NCBI RefSeq assembly: GCF_025486315.1
Contig: NZ_JAOOPY010000008.1
Location: 124,001-188,000, forward strand
Source of the DNA: Variovorax sp. N23
GTDB lineage: Bacteria; Pseudomonadota; Gammaproteobacteria; Burkholderiales; Burkholderiaceae_C
Direction of reading: 5' to 3'
DNA length: 64,000 nt
Below the pieces are notes generated by a model. That model did not search any database, was not told the origin of the DNA, and was given only the letters and a program-made list of their open reading frames with translations. Of the stretch, positions 7,866-16,583 are shown piece after piece (within the stretch, counting starts at the first letter, position 1; each line of letters starts with the position of its first letter). The translations under genes were made by a program, and so were the position numbers.

Positions 7866-8924
7866 TCATCGGGTGGACAGGAAGCCCTGCACGAACTGGT
7901 CGAGCGCCGGGCCGATGGCCTCGACCATGTAGCCGCCTTCCTGCACCACCACCGTCGGCAGTTGCAGGGCGCCGACGCGCTCGCCGAGGGCGCGGTAGGC
8001 CTCGAGGTCGAGCTTCAGCACACTGATGGGGTCGTCCTTGTAGGTGTCGAAGCCCAGCGGCAGCACCAGCGCGCCCGGCGCGAAGTCGCGCACCGCCGCC
8101 ACGCCGCGGTCGACCGCGTCGAGGAACACGTCGTTGCCGCTGCCGTGCGCCAGCGGCAGGTTGAGGTTGAAGCCCTCGCCCGCGCCGACGCCGCGCTCGT
8201 GCGCATAGCCCGTGTAGAACGGGTAGTAGCCGCTCGGATCAGCGTGCGTGGACACCGTGAGCACATCGCCGCGCGCATAGAAGATGTTCTGCGTGCCGTC
8301 GCCGTGGTGGGCGTCGACGTCGAACACCGCCACGCGGCCGTGCTGCGTGCGCAGCCGCTGCGCCGCGATGGCGCTGTTGTTGATGTAGCAGAAGCCGCCC
8401 GCGCGGTCGCGGTGCGCGTGGTGGCCCGACGGCCGGCACAGCGCATAGGCCACGTCGTCGCCGGCCAGCACCGCATCGGCCGCGGCCACCGCCGTGTGCG
8501 CCGAGCGCAGGATCGAGCGCCAGGTGTGCGGCCCGAGGGGGCAGGACAGGTCGCTGATGTAGTAGCCGGTGCGCGCAATGAGCGATGGCGACGGGCACGG
8601 CGCGCGGTCGACGCCGGGCACCCCGTTGTAGTACGGCGAGAGGTTGGGCAGCACCTCGATGCCCGGCTCCAGGCCGAACACCTTCAGCTCGCGCCACTGG
8701 GCGTAGGCGGTCTCGAGGTAGTCGAGGTAGTCGGCGCTGTGCACCGCCTCGAGCGACGCGCGGCCCACATCCGGCGGCGACGCCAGCGCGATGCCGCGGC
8801 CGGCCAGCGCATCGCGCAGCGCATGCGCGCGGCTGGGCAGGTCGGTGGGCTTGCAGATGCGGCCGACCCGCATGTACTGCTGCGGGTCGTGCAGCAGCTG
8901 GTCGTCGGTGAAGAAGGCCTTCAT
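7866..8924 (-). CDS. Histone-deacetylase-family acetylpolyamine amidohydrolase (second paralogue)
   Basis: A protein of 352 residues. It shows His168-His169 in R-P-S-G-H-H-A-H, zinc ligands Asp204 and His206 in D-V-D-A-H-H-G-D-G, Asp293 in G-F-D-T-Y, and Tyr332 in E-G-G-Y, so all catalytic residues are present. It differs clearly from the other deacetylase in the loop around residues 80-125, which suggests different acylamine selectivity. Its ATG (8924) overlaps the stop of the aminotransferase gene (ATGA). The pairing with a polyamine-type aminotransferase suggests deacetylation of an acetylated diamine or polyamine, with transamination of the freed amine. Confidence 0.88.
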   Translation of the reverse strand: MKAFFTDDQLLHDPQQYMRVGRICKPTDLPSRAHALRDALAGRGIALASPPDVGRASLEAVHSADYLDYLETAYAQWRELKVFGLEPGIEVLPNLSPYYNGVPGVDRAPCPSPSLIARTGYYISDLSCPLGPHTWRSILRSAHTAVAAADAVLAGDDVAYALCRPSGHHAHRDRAGGFCYINNSAIAAQRLRTQHGRVAVFDVDAHHGDGTQNIFYARGDVLTVSTHADPSGYYPFYTGYAHERGVGAGEGFNLNLPLAHGSGNDVFLDAVDRGVAAVRDFAPGALVLPLGFDTYKDDPISVLKLDLEAYRALGERVGALQLPTVVVQEGGYMVEAIGPALDQFVQGFLSTR

Positions 8925-10291
8925 GCGAAGGTCTCTTCGAAGATGGCCATGGCGCGGTCGAAGCGCACGAAGAGGTCGTCCATCTCGGCAGCGGTGGTGA
9001 TGAGCGGCGGGCAGAAGGCGACCGAATCGCCCATGGCGCGCACGATCAGGCCCTGCGCCAGCGCCAGCTCGGCGAGCCGGTAACCGGCCTTCTGCGCGGG
9101 GTCGAAGGCCACGCGCCGGCCCGGGTCGGCGTACAGCTCGATCGCGCCGATCAGGCCCACGCCGCGCACTTCGCCGACGTACTTGCGGCCCTGGTAGCCG
9201 TGCAGCGCCTTCTGGAACTGCGGCACCAGCGACTTCACGTGCGCGAGGATGTGCTCGTCTTCGTAGACCTGCAGCGTCTCCAGCGCGATGGCGCAGGCGA
9301 CCGGGTGGCCAGAGTAGGTAAAGCCGTGGCCGAAGGTGCCGATCTTCCCGCTGTTGGCGGCGATGGCCGCATGCACCTTCTCGTTGACCATCACGGCCGA
9401 GATCGGCACGTAGCCCGACGACAGCGCCTTGGCGCTGGTGAGAATGTCGGGCTTGAGGCCGAAGGTGGTCGAGCCGAACATCTCGCCGGTGCGGCCGTAG
9501 CCGCAGATCACCTCGTCGGCGATCAGCAGCACGTCGTACTTGGCGAGCACCTTCTGCACCTTCTCGAAGTAGGTGGCCGGCGGCACCAGCACGCCGCCCG
9601 CGCCCATCACCGGCTCGGCGATGAAGGCGCCCACGGTGTCGGGGCCTTCTTCGAGGATGCGCTGCTCGAGCTTGTCGGCCAGGCGGGTTGCGAAGTCTTC
9701 TTCGGTTTCGCCCGGCTCGGCGAAGCGGAAGTGGTGCGGGCAGTCGACGTGCAGGATGCGGTCGATCGGCAGGTCGAAGTCGCGGTGGTTGGTGATCAGC
9801 CCGCTCAGGCTCGCGGCGGCGACCGTGACGCCGTGGTACGCGTTCTTGCGCGCGATGATCTTCTTCTTGGCCGGCTTGCCGATGGCGTTGTGGTAGTACC
9901 AGACCAGCTTCACGGCCGAGTCGTTGGCCTCCGAGCCGCTGTTGGCGAAGAACACCTTGGACATCGGCACCGGGGCCAGCGCGATCAGCTTCTCGGCCAG
10001 CGCGATGGCGGCGGGGTTCGAGCGGCCGTTGAAGGTGTGGTAGTACGGCAGGCCATGCAGCGCGTCGCTGCCGGCCTTGGCCAGGCGCGCGTTGCTGAAG
10101 CCCAGCGACGCGCACCACAGGCCCGACATCGCCTCGAGGTAGCGGCGGCCCTGGTCGTCTTCCACGAAGATGCCGTCGCCGCGCGTGATGACCAGCGGGC
10201 CGACCTGCGGGTGCGTTGCGAGGTTGGTGAAGGGGTGGAGGTGGGCCGCGACGTCGTGCGCTGCGTTCTCGGCGTGGGTGGGTGCGTTCAT
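8921..10291 (-). CDS. Class III aminotransferase, polyamine/omega-amino-acid:pyruvate type
   Basis: A protein of 456 residues. PLP residues are Asp259 (I-A-D-E-V-I-C-G-Y-G-R-T-G) and Lys288 (T-S-A-K-A-L-S-S-G-Y). Length and motifs fit the SpuC/omega-amine:pyruvate group, which moves a terminal amino group from putrescine, cadaverine, beta-alanine or similar amines to pyruvate. A strong AGGAGA site lies just upstream of the ATG at 10291. It is coupled by ATGA to the deacetylase gene downstream and lies 35 bp after the hydroxyacid reductase. It is distinct from the phospho-lyase-like aminotransferase at the end of the cluster. Confidence 0.87.
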   Translation of the reverse strand: MNAPTHAENAAHDVAAHLHPFTNLATHPQVGPLVITRGDGIFVEDDQGRRYLEAMSGLWCASLGFSNARLAKAGSDALHGLPYYHTFNGRSNPAAIALAEKLIALAPVPMSKVFFANSGSEANDSAVKLVWYYHNAIGKPAKKKIIARKNAYHGVTVAAASLSGLITNHRDFDLPIDRILHVDCPHHFRFAEPGETEEDFATRLADKLEQRILEEGPDTVGAFIAEPVMGAGGVLVPPATYFEKVQKVLAKYDVLLIADEVICGYGRTGEMFGSTTFGLKPDILTSAKALSSGYVPISAVMVNEKVHAAIAANSGKIGTFGHGFTYSGHPVACAIALETLQVYEDEHILAHVKSLVPQFQKALHGYQGRKYVGEVRGVGLIGAIELYADPGRRVAFDPAQKAGYRLAELALAQGLIVRAMGDSVAFCPPLITTAAEMDDLFVRFDRAMAIFEETFA

Positions 10292-10326
10292 GAGATTCTC
10301 CTGATGACGATCGGCCGGGTGGCGGC

Positions 10327-11274
10327 TCAGTAGCCGCGTTCGAGGTCGATCTGGTTGAGCGGGCGTTGGCCTTCGCGGATGGCGGCCAGGTTGGCGAGCG
10401 TCTGCTGGGCGATGACGAGGCGGTCGGTGCGCGTCGCGATGTGCGGCGTGACGAGGATGGCCGGGTGGCCCCAGAACGGGTGGTCCTTCGGCAGTGGCTC
10501 CTGCGAGAAGGCGTCGAGCGTGGCGGCCGACAGCTGGCCCGATGCGAGCGCCGGCAGCAGGTCGGCCTCGACCAGGTGGTCGCCGCGGCCGACGTTGATC
10601 AGGTGTGCGCCGCGCGGCAGCCTGGCGAACAGTGCGGCGTTCAGGAAGCCCTGCGTCTGCGGTGTCAGCGGCAGCAGGCACACCAGCGTGTCGCAGCCCG
10701 AGAGGAAGTCGTCGAGCTGGTCGGCGCCGTGGAAGCCGGTCACGCCTTCGGGCAAGTCGCTCTTCGGGCTGCGGCTCCAGCCGCGCACTTGGTAGCCGAT
10801 GGTCGCGAGCGCGTCGGCGCAGGCCAGGCCCAGCGTGCCGAGGCCGGCGATGCCCACGCGGTGGCGGCGCGGCGAGACCACCGGCTGCTCCTCCCACGTC
10901 GCGGCATCGGAACTCGCGACATACGCCTTCATGCCGCGATGGTGCTGCACCACGGCCCAGCTCACATAGGCCTTCATGCCGGCGGCCATCGTGTCGTCGA
11001 CGATGCGGCACAGCGGCAGGTGGCGCGGCAGGTCGGGGTCGGCCAGGATGTGGTCGACGCCGGCGGCCAGCGACTGCACCAGCTGCAGCTTCGGGAACTG
11101 CGCGAGCCGGCCGTGCGGCGGGAACCAGCACACGGCGATGTCGATGTCTTCGAGCGCACCGAGGTCGGCGCCCAGGCGCACGTCGATGCCCGGCTGGGCC
11201 TCCTCGAAGGCATCGGCCAGGTACTGCATGGGGATCACCGAGCTCAGCAGCGCGACGACGGGAGGCTTCTTCAT
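10327..11274 (-). CDS. D-2-hydroxyacid dehydrogenase, GhrA-like glyoxylate/hydroxypyruvate reductase
   Basis: A protein of 315 residues from ATG 11274; an in-frame TTG lies two codons earlier. The Rossmann motif is G-I-A-G-L-G-T-L-G. The catalytic elements are N-V-G-R-G (Arg), the acidic residue in S-Q-E-P-L-P, and the His in T-P-H-I-A. The S-A-A-T-L-D-A-F and P-F-W-G-H-P segments are typical of the GhrA branch. It reduces a 2-oxoacid with NAD(P)H. In this operon it may handle the 2-oxoacid or aldehyde end of the pathway together with the class II aldolase. It lies 17 bp after the ABC ATPase gene. Confidence 0.82.
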   Translation of the reverse strand: MKKPPVVALLSSVIPMQYLADAFEEAQPGIDVRLGADLGALEDIDIAVCWFPPHGRLAQFPKLQLVQSLAAGVDHILADPDLPRHLPLCRIVDDTMAAGMKAYVSWAVVQHHRGMKAYVASSDAATWEEQPVVSPRRHRVGIAGLGTLGLACADALATIGYQVRGWSRSPKSDLPEGVTGFHGADQLDDFLSGCDTLVCLLPLTPQTQGFLNAALFARLPRGAHLINVGRGDHLVEADLLPALASGQLSAATLDAFSQEPLPKDHPFWGHPAILVTPHIATRTDRLVIAQQTLANLAAIREGQRPLNQIDLERGY

Positions 11275-11291
11275 CTTCAATGTCTTCGGGA

Positions 11292-12941
11292 TCAGGCCAC
11301 CAGGGCGGAGGGTTCGGCCGGCGATGCGAGCCGCGGCACGGCATCGATCAGCTTGCGCGTGTAGGCGTGCTGCGGGTCACCCAGCACCTTGGCCGTCTCG
11401 CCGTATTCGACCACCACGCCGCGTTGCATGACGGCGATGTGGTCGCACATCTGGCCGGCCACGCGCAGGTCGTGCGTGATGAAGACCATGGCCAGCTGGA
11501 ATTCCTCGCGCACCTGCGCGAAGAGTTCGAGCACCTGCGCCTGCACCGACACGTCGAGCGCGGACACCGGCTCGTCGGCCACCAGCAGCGACGGCTGCAT
11601 CGCCAGTGCGCGGGCGATGCCGATGCGCTGGCGCTGTCCGCCCGAGAACTCGTGCGGATAGCGCTCGGCCGCGTCGGCGCCCAGGCCGACCAGTTTCAGC
11701 AGCGCCATCGTGCGCGCCATCGCCTCGGCCTTGCTCACGCCCTGCGCGATCGGGCCGCCCGCGATGGCGGCCCCCACACGGTGGCGCGGGTTGAGCGATG
11801 CGTAGGGGTCCTGGAAGACCATCTGGATCTTGCCCGCGGCCGCGGCGCGGAAGTTGCCGCCCTGCGCGAGGTTGCGCCCGTTGAAGAGGATGCGGCCGCT
11901 GTCGAAGGGCGCGAGCCCGACCAGGCAGCGGCCCACGCTCGACTTGCCCGAGCCCGATTCGCCCACCACGCCCAGCGTCTCGCCGCGGCGCAGGTCGAAG
12001 CTGATGTCCTTGGCCGCCTGCACCGCGCGACCGCGCTTGAACAGGCCGTTGCCGGAGCGGTAGGTCTTGCACAGGTCCTGCACCTGCAGCACGAAGGGCG
12101 CGTCGCTGGTCGACGGCGCCCGCGTGGCGGTGCCGGTGGGAATGGCATCGATCAGCTTGCGCGTGTAGGGGTGCTGCGGGGCCTGCAGCACGTCGCGCGC
12201 CGGGCCGGCCTCGACCACCTTGCCGGTCTGCATCACCACGACGTGGTCGGCGATCTCCGAGACCACGCCGAAATCGTGCGTGATGAAGAGCACCGCGGTG
12301 CCGCGGCGCTGCTGCAGCTCGCGCACCAGCTTCAGGATCTGCGCCTGCGTGGTCACGTCGAGCGCGGTGGTCGGCTCGTCGCAGATCAGCAGCACCGGCT
12401 CGAGGATGAGCGCGCAGGCGATCATCACGCGCTGGCGCTGGCCGCCCGACAGGCGGAAGGGGTAGGCGTCGATCAGCAGTTCGGGCTCGGGCAGGCCGAC
12501 GTCGGCCAGCGCGGCGAGGATGCGCTTGCGCTTCTCGTCGGCCGGCACGTTCATGTGCGCGTCGAACACCTCGCCGATCTGCTCGCCGATGCGCATCACC
12601 GGGTTCAGCGCCGTCATCGGCTCCTGGAACACCATGCCGATGCGGCGGCCGCGCAGTTCTCGCATCTGCGGCTCGGTCAGCGTGAGCAGGTCGATGCCCT
12701 CGAACAGCACCTTGCCGCCGACCGGCCGCACATGGGGCTGCGGCAGCAGGCCCATCACCGAGTTGGCGATCATCGACTTGCCCGAACCGGACTCGCCGAC
12801 GACGCACAGCGTCTGGCCCGGCAGCACCGAGAGCGAGGCGCCTTCGACGGCCAGCGCGCGGTCGGCGCCGGACGGCAGGCAGATGCTCAGGTCGACGACC
12901 TCCAGCACCGGCTGCACGGGCTTCATGGCGGTGACGCTCAT
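11292..12941 (-). CDS. Double ATPase subunit of a peptide/nickel-type ABC importer
   Basis: A protein of 549 residues, a natural fusion of two nucleotide-binding domains (DppD- and DppF-like). Each half has Walker A G-E-S-G-S-G-K-S, the signature L-S-G-G-Q-R-Q-R-V or F-S-G-G-Q-R-Q-R-I, Walker B ([20 protein letters not shown]) and a switch His (F-I-T-H-D). Each half ends with the oligopeptide-transporter C-terminal motif H-P-Y-T-R-K-L or H-A-Y-T-R-K-L. It powers the two permeases encoded immediately upstream; its ATG overlaps the permease stop. Confidence 0.92.
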   Translation of the reverse strand: MSVTAMKPVQPVLEVVDLSICLPSGADRALAVEGASLSVLPGQTLCVVGESGSGKSMIANSVMGLLPQPHVRPVGGKVLFEGIDLLTLTEPQMRELRGRRIGMVFQEPMTALNPVMRIGEQIGEVFDAHMNVPADEKRKRILAALADVGLPEPELLIDAYPFRLSGGQRQRVMIACALILEPVLLICDEPTTALDVTTQAQILKLVRELQQRRGTAVLFITHDFGVVSEIADHVVVMQTGKVVEAGPARDVLQAPQHPYTRKLIDAIPTGTATRAPSTSDAPFVLQVQDLCKTYRSGNGLFKRGRAVQAAKDISFDLRRGETLGVVGESGSGKSSVGRCLVGLAPFDSGRILFNGRNLAQGGNFRAAAAGKIQMVFQDPYASLNPRHRVGAAIAGGPIAQGVSKAEAMARTMALLKLVGLGADAAERYPHEFSGGQRQRIGIARALAMQPSLLVADEPVSALDVSVQAQVLELFAQVREEFQLAMVFITHDLRVAGQMCDHIAVMQRGVVVEYGETAKVLGDPQHAYTRKLIDAVPRLASPAEPSALVA

Positions 12942-13786
12942 TTCGTTCTCCCGTCGAGGCGCTGGTTGAGACCGTCGTTCAGGCCTTCGCCCACGAGGTT
13001 GAGCGCGAGCACCGTCAGCACGATGGCCAGGCCGGGGAACAGCGCCATCCACCAGGCCTGGCGCAGCACGGTGCGCGCCGAGCCGACCATGTAGCCCCAG
13101 CTCATCTGGTTGGGGTCGCCCAGGCCGAGGAAGCTCAGGCTCGACTCCAGCAGGATCGCGGTGGCGATCATCAGCGAGGCCATCACGATGATGGGCGACA
13201 TGGCGTTGGGCAGGATCTGCGTGAGGATGATGCGCGGCGTCGACTGGCCGGCCAGCAGCGCGGCCTGCACGAAGTCGCGCTGGCGCAGCGTGAGGAACTC
13301 GCTGCGCACCAGGCGCGCCACCGGCGGCCACGACACGATCGCGATGGCCGCGACGATGGAACCCACCGAGGGCTGGAAGATGGCGACCAGCACGATGGCC
13401 AGCGCAAAGCTGGGCACCGCCTGGAAGATCTCGGTGAAGCGCATCAGCGCCGCGTCGACCCAGCCGCCGAAATAGCCGGCGATGGCGCCGAGCGTGACGC
13501 CGATGAGCAGCGCGACGACGGTCGACACCAGGCCGATCAAGAGCGAGATGCGCGCGCCGTAGATCACGCCCGAGAGGATGTCGCGCCCGAGCGTGTCGGT
13601 GCCCATGGCGAAGCCGGGCTCCGTCCACGGACGCAGGAAGGGCTGCTGCACCATGCCCCACGGGTCGTTGGTGGCGATCCACGGGCCGAACACGGCGATG
13701 AAGGCGACCAGCAGCAGCACCACCATGCCGGCGACGGCACCCTTGTTGCGGCGGAAGCGCCGCCAGAATGGACTGTTGAGTGTCAT
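12938..13786 (-). CDS. ABC importer permease, DppC/OppC type
   Basis: A protein of 282 residues with a short cytoplasmic N-terminus rich in Arg, about six membrane segments, and the family landmark G-T-D-T-L-G-R-D-I-L-S (about residues 62-72). The EAA loop that docks the ATPase lies in the R-D-F-V-Q-A-A-L region. It is coupled by ATGA overlaps to the DppB-type gene upstream and to the ATPase downstream. Confidence 0.92.
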   Translation of the reverse strand: MTLNSPFWRRFRRNKGAVAGMVVLLLVAFIAVFGPWIATNDPWGMVQQPFLRPWTEPGFAMGTDTLGRDILSGVIYGARISLLIGLVSTVVALLIGVTLGAIAGYFGGWVDAALMRFTEIFQAVPSFALAIVLVAIFQPSVGSIVAAIAIVSWPPVARLVRSEFLTLRQRDFVQAALLAGQSTPRIILTQILPNAMSPIIVMASLMIATAILLESSLSFLGLGDPNQMSWGYMVGSARTVLRQAWWMALFPGLAIVLTVLALNLVGEGLNDGLNQRLDGRTK

Positions 13787-14754
13787 AGCTCGATCCGGGG
13801 GTCCACCAGGGTGTAGACCAGGTCGGTGATGAGGTTGAAGAGGACGGCCATGGCGGCCGTGACCAGGAAGGTGCCCAGCAGCAGGCTGTAGTCGCGCTGC
13901 AGCAGCGCGTCGAACATCAGACGCCCGAGGCCGGGCCAGGCGAACACCGTCTCGGTCAGCACGGCGCCGCCGATCAGCCCCCCGGCCTGAATGCCCGCCA
14001 ACGTGACGACCGGCAGCAGCGCGTTGCGCAGCACATGGGCGCGCAGGATGCGCCCGGGTTTCACGCCCTTGGCGCGGGCGGTCTTCACGAAGTCCATCTG
14101 CGCGACCTCGAGCATGGCGGCGCGGGTCATGCGCGCATACACGGCCATGTAGAACAGCGCCAGCGTGAGCACCGGCAGCACCAGATGCTGCGCGATGTCC
14201 CAGGCCAGTGCGAGGCCGGTGGCGCCGGAACCCACAGTGCTGAATCCGAAGCCGGGCAGCCAGTCGAGCTGCACCGTGAAGACCAGCACGGCCATGAGCG
14301 CCAGCCAGTAGAGCGGCGTGGCGTAGAAGACGAGCGCCACCAGGCTGATGGCGCTGTCGACCCAGGTGCCCGCCTTTCGTGCCGACAGCGCCCCCAGCGT
14401 GATGCCGAAGATCAGCGACAGCACGAAGGCGCTGCCGGTGAGCAGCAGCGTTGCGGGCAGGCGGTCCAGGATGAGCTGGAGCACCGGCTGCTGCTGCCGG
14501 TAGGAATAGCCCAGGTCGAGCTGCACCACCTTGCCCAGGTAGGTGGCGAGCTGTGTGGTGAGCGGCTTGTCGAGGCCGAACTGCGCACGCAGCTGCGCCA
14601 CGAACTGCGCGTCGGACGCCCCCGCCTCGCCGGCCATCACCGACACCGGATCGCCCGGCGCAGCGCGCACCAGCATGAAGTTGACGGTCGCGATGAGCAG
14701 GATGGCGATCAGCCCCTGCAGCACCCGCTTGACCATAAATTGCGTGCGTTTCAT
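13783..14754 (-). CDS. ABC importer permease, DppB/OppB type
   Basis: A protein of 323 residues. It has an N-terminal membrane anchor, the long periplasmic loop common to DppB-type permeases (about residues 30-90), further membrane segments and a C-terminal Y-T-L-V-D-P-R-I. The EAA loop is M-D-F-V-K-T-A-R-A-K-G. It pairs with the DppC-type permease. It is separated from the binding-protein gene by a 137-bp spacer containing a two-hairpin repeat, which may set the expression ratio between binding protein and membrane parts. Confidence 0.92.
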   Translation of the reverse strand: MKRTQFMVKRVLQGLIAILLIATVNFMLVRAAPGDPVSVMAGEAGASDAQFVAQLRAQFGLDKPLTTQLATYLGKVVQLDLGYSYRQQQPVLQLILDRLPATLLLTGSAFVLSLIFGITLGALSARKAGTWVDSAISLVALVFYATPLYWLALMAVLVFTVQLDWLPGFGFSTVGSGATGLALAWDIAQHLVLPVLTLALFYMAVYARMTRAAMLEVAQMDFVKTARAKGVKPGRILRAHVLRNALLPVVTLAGIQAGGLIGGAVLTETVFAWPGLGRLMFDALLQRDYSLLLGTFLVTAAMAVLFNLITDLVYTLVDPRIEL

Positions 14755-14798
14755 TCAATCACTCCAATCCGTCGACGCGCGTCCTGCACGCTCTTTTC

Positions 14799-14895
14799 CA
14801 GGGACACCGCGGAACCGGCTTCGCCGGGCCGCAGGTGTCGCCCCCTGCAAGGGGGTGGGCAAAGCGACACGCAGTGCGCGAAGCCTGGGGGTTAG
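14799..14895 (-). repeat. Two-hairpin intergenic repeat, copy 1
   Basis: A GC-rich element between the binding-protein stop codon and the first permease gene. Hairpin one has a C-C-G-G-C / G-C-C-G-G stem (14815-14819 with 14823-14827) inside an outer GCGG/CCGC pair. Hairpin two is CCCCCT / AGGGGG around a three-base loop (about 14841-14855). A second copy at 50934-51016 lies in the equivalent place in another ABC-importer operon. The left part aligns closely between copies; the part next to the stop codon is looser. Confidence 0.75.
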
Positions 14896-16460
14896 CCAAT
14901 ACTTGCGCCACCCAGGCTGTCGTTCAGCCCGATGCCCGAGGTCACGAGGTTCGCGAGCTTGGTGCGGTACAGCGTCGGGAAGTTGATCTCGTAGAGCCAC
15001 GCGACCGGCACTTCGTCCAGCAGGATCTTCTGGACCTGCAGGTAGATGGCCTTGCGCTTTTCCGGATCGGCTTCCTTGGCGCCGGCTTCGAACAGCTCGT
15101 CGACCTTCGGGTTGGAATAGCCCTCGACGTTGTTGAAGGGCGAGCCCTTGGCGATGTTCGATGTCGTGTAGTTGCGCGACACGCCCAGGGCCGGGTCGCC
15201 GTACTGGTAGACGTAGGTGAAGGCGAGGTCGTAGTCCCACTCGTTGAGCTTCTGGTTCCAGCCCGCGACGTCGGTGGCGACCATCTCGATCTTCACGCCG
15301 GCCTGCAGCAGGTTCTGGCGCAGGATCTCGGCCGCGCGCGTCCAGGTCTCGCCGTAGGGCAGCGGCAGCAGGCGCAGCGTCTCGCCCTTGTAGCCGGCCT
15401 CGGCCAGCAGCTTCTTGGCGGTCTCGACGTTGCGCGGGTACTTGGCGACGTCGGTGCTGTAGAACTTGATGTTGCTGTTGAACGGACCGGTCGCCGGCTT
15501 GGCGAAGCCCTGCCACGCCACCTTGCAGATCGCCTCGCGGTCGATCGCGAACATCAGCGCCTGGCGGAACTTGACGTTGTCCATCGGCGCCTTGCGGTTG
15601 TTGATCCACAGCCACGCGTGCGGCGCGAAGAACTCCCAGCCCTTGGTGGTGACGGCCGCGCCGGGCAGCTTGGACAGGCGCAGCACGTCGAAGTACTCGA
15701 CCGCCCCGCCGGGCACGACGTCGACCTTGCCCGACTCGAAGGCGGCCGCGCGCGATGCCGCGTCGGGAATGATGTGGAAGTAGACGCTGTCGACCAGCGG
15801 CATGTCCTTGACGTGGTACTTGTCGTTGGCCACCAGCTGGATGTAGCTACCCTTGACCCATTCCTTGAACTTGAACGGACCGGTGCCGATGGGCGTGGCA
15901 TTGGCCGGGTTGGTCGCGAAGTCGGTGCCTTCGTAGATGTGCTTGGGCACCATCGGCATGCTGCCCACCTCGAAGATGCCGAGGAAGGGACCGAAGGGGT
16001 ACTTGAGCTTGAACTCGACCGTCAACGGATCGATCGCCTTGATGCTCTCCACGGCGGCCAGGTTGTTGCGCAGGCGCGCATGGGTCTTGCGCAGGAAGAC
16101 GTCGGCCGAGAACACCACGTCGGCGGCGGTGAAGGGCTTGCCGTCGTGCCAGGTCACGCCGGGCTTGAGCTTGAAGGTGAAGAGCGTGCCTTCCTTGTTC
16201 GAGGTCCACGAGGTCGCCAGGCCGGGCAGCGGGTTGATCTTCTCGTCATAGCGCAGCAGGCCTTCGTAGATGTTGCCGGCCACCAGCTGGGTGGGCGCGT
16301 TCTGCGTGATGCCGACCATCAGGCTCGGCGGCTCGGGCTGGACGACGGCGTTGATCACGCCGCCCTTCTTGCCGGCCGCCAGGACGTGCAGCGGCACGCC
16401 GGCGATCGAGAAGCCGGCGGCGGCAGCAGCACCCGCCTGAATGAGATTGCGTCTTTTCAT
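14892..16460 (-). CDS. Family 5 extracellular solute-binding protein (peptide/nickel type)
   Basis: A protein of 522 residues. The N-terminus K-R-R-N-L-I-Q-A-G followed by an Ala-rich hydrophobic stretch (to about residue 28) looks like a Tat signal peptide. The mature protein has the SBP family 5 pattern, for example L-K-P-G-V-T-W-H-D-G-K-P-F-T-A-A-D-V (about residues 99-116). Family members bind peptides, opines, glutathione, nickel chelates or other charged ligands, so the ligand here is open; the downstream genes suggest an acylated amine or amino acid derivative. An AGGAG site precedes the ATG. The gene lies 123 bp after the aldolase gene. Confidence 0.9.
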   Translation of the reverse strand: MKRRNLIQAGAAAAAGFSIAGVPLHVLAAGKKGGVINAVVQPEPPSLMVGITQNAPTQLVAGNIYEGLLRYDEKINPLPGLATSWTSNKEGTLFTFKLKPGVTWHDGKPFTAADVVFSADVFLRKTHARLRNNLAAVESIKAIDPLTVEFKLKYPFGPFLGIFEVGSMPMVPKHIYEGTDFATNPANATPIGTGPFKFKEWVKGSYIQLVANDKYHVKDMPLVDSVYFHIIPDAASRAAAFESGKVDVVPGGAVEYFDVLRLSKLPGAAVTTKGWEFFAPHAWLWINNRKAPMDNVKFRQALMFAIDREAICKVAWQGFAKPATGPFNSNIKFYSTDVAKYPRNVETAKKLLAEAGYKGETLRLLPLPYGETWTRAAEILRQNLLQAGVKIEMVATDVAGWNQKLNEWDYDLAFTYVYQYGDPALGVSRNYTTSNIAKGSPFNNVEGYSNPKVDELFEAGAKEADPEKRKAIYLQVQKILLDEVPVAWLYEINFPTLYRTKLANLVTSGIGLNDSLGGASIG

Positions 16461-16583
16461 GGGGAAGGACTCCTAGAAGCTCGAGAAGGGTTGGAGGAAG
16501 GATCGACGGAAAGAAAAAAGCGGGCTCAGAACGCGTGAAGGAACCGTCGCGAGCGCGGCGCGCGCACAGGTTCATTCACACGT

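Noticed and set aside
8921-11344. An 807-codon frame fusing extra sequence to the polyamine-type aminotransferase
   Set aside because: The extra N-terminal part is an out-of-frame reading of the hydroxyacid reductase gene. ATG 10291 has a strong AGGAGA site and gives the normal family length.
16461-16583. A possible terminator or attenuator between the aldolase and binding-protein genes
   Set aside because: A minus-strand run of T exists, but no stable stem precedes it, so read-through of the operon is the simpler view.
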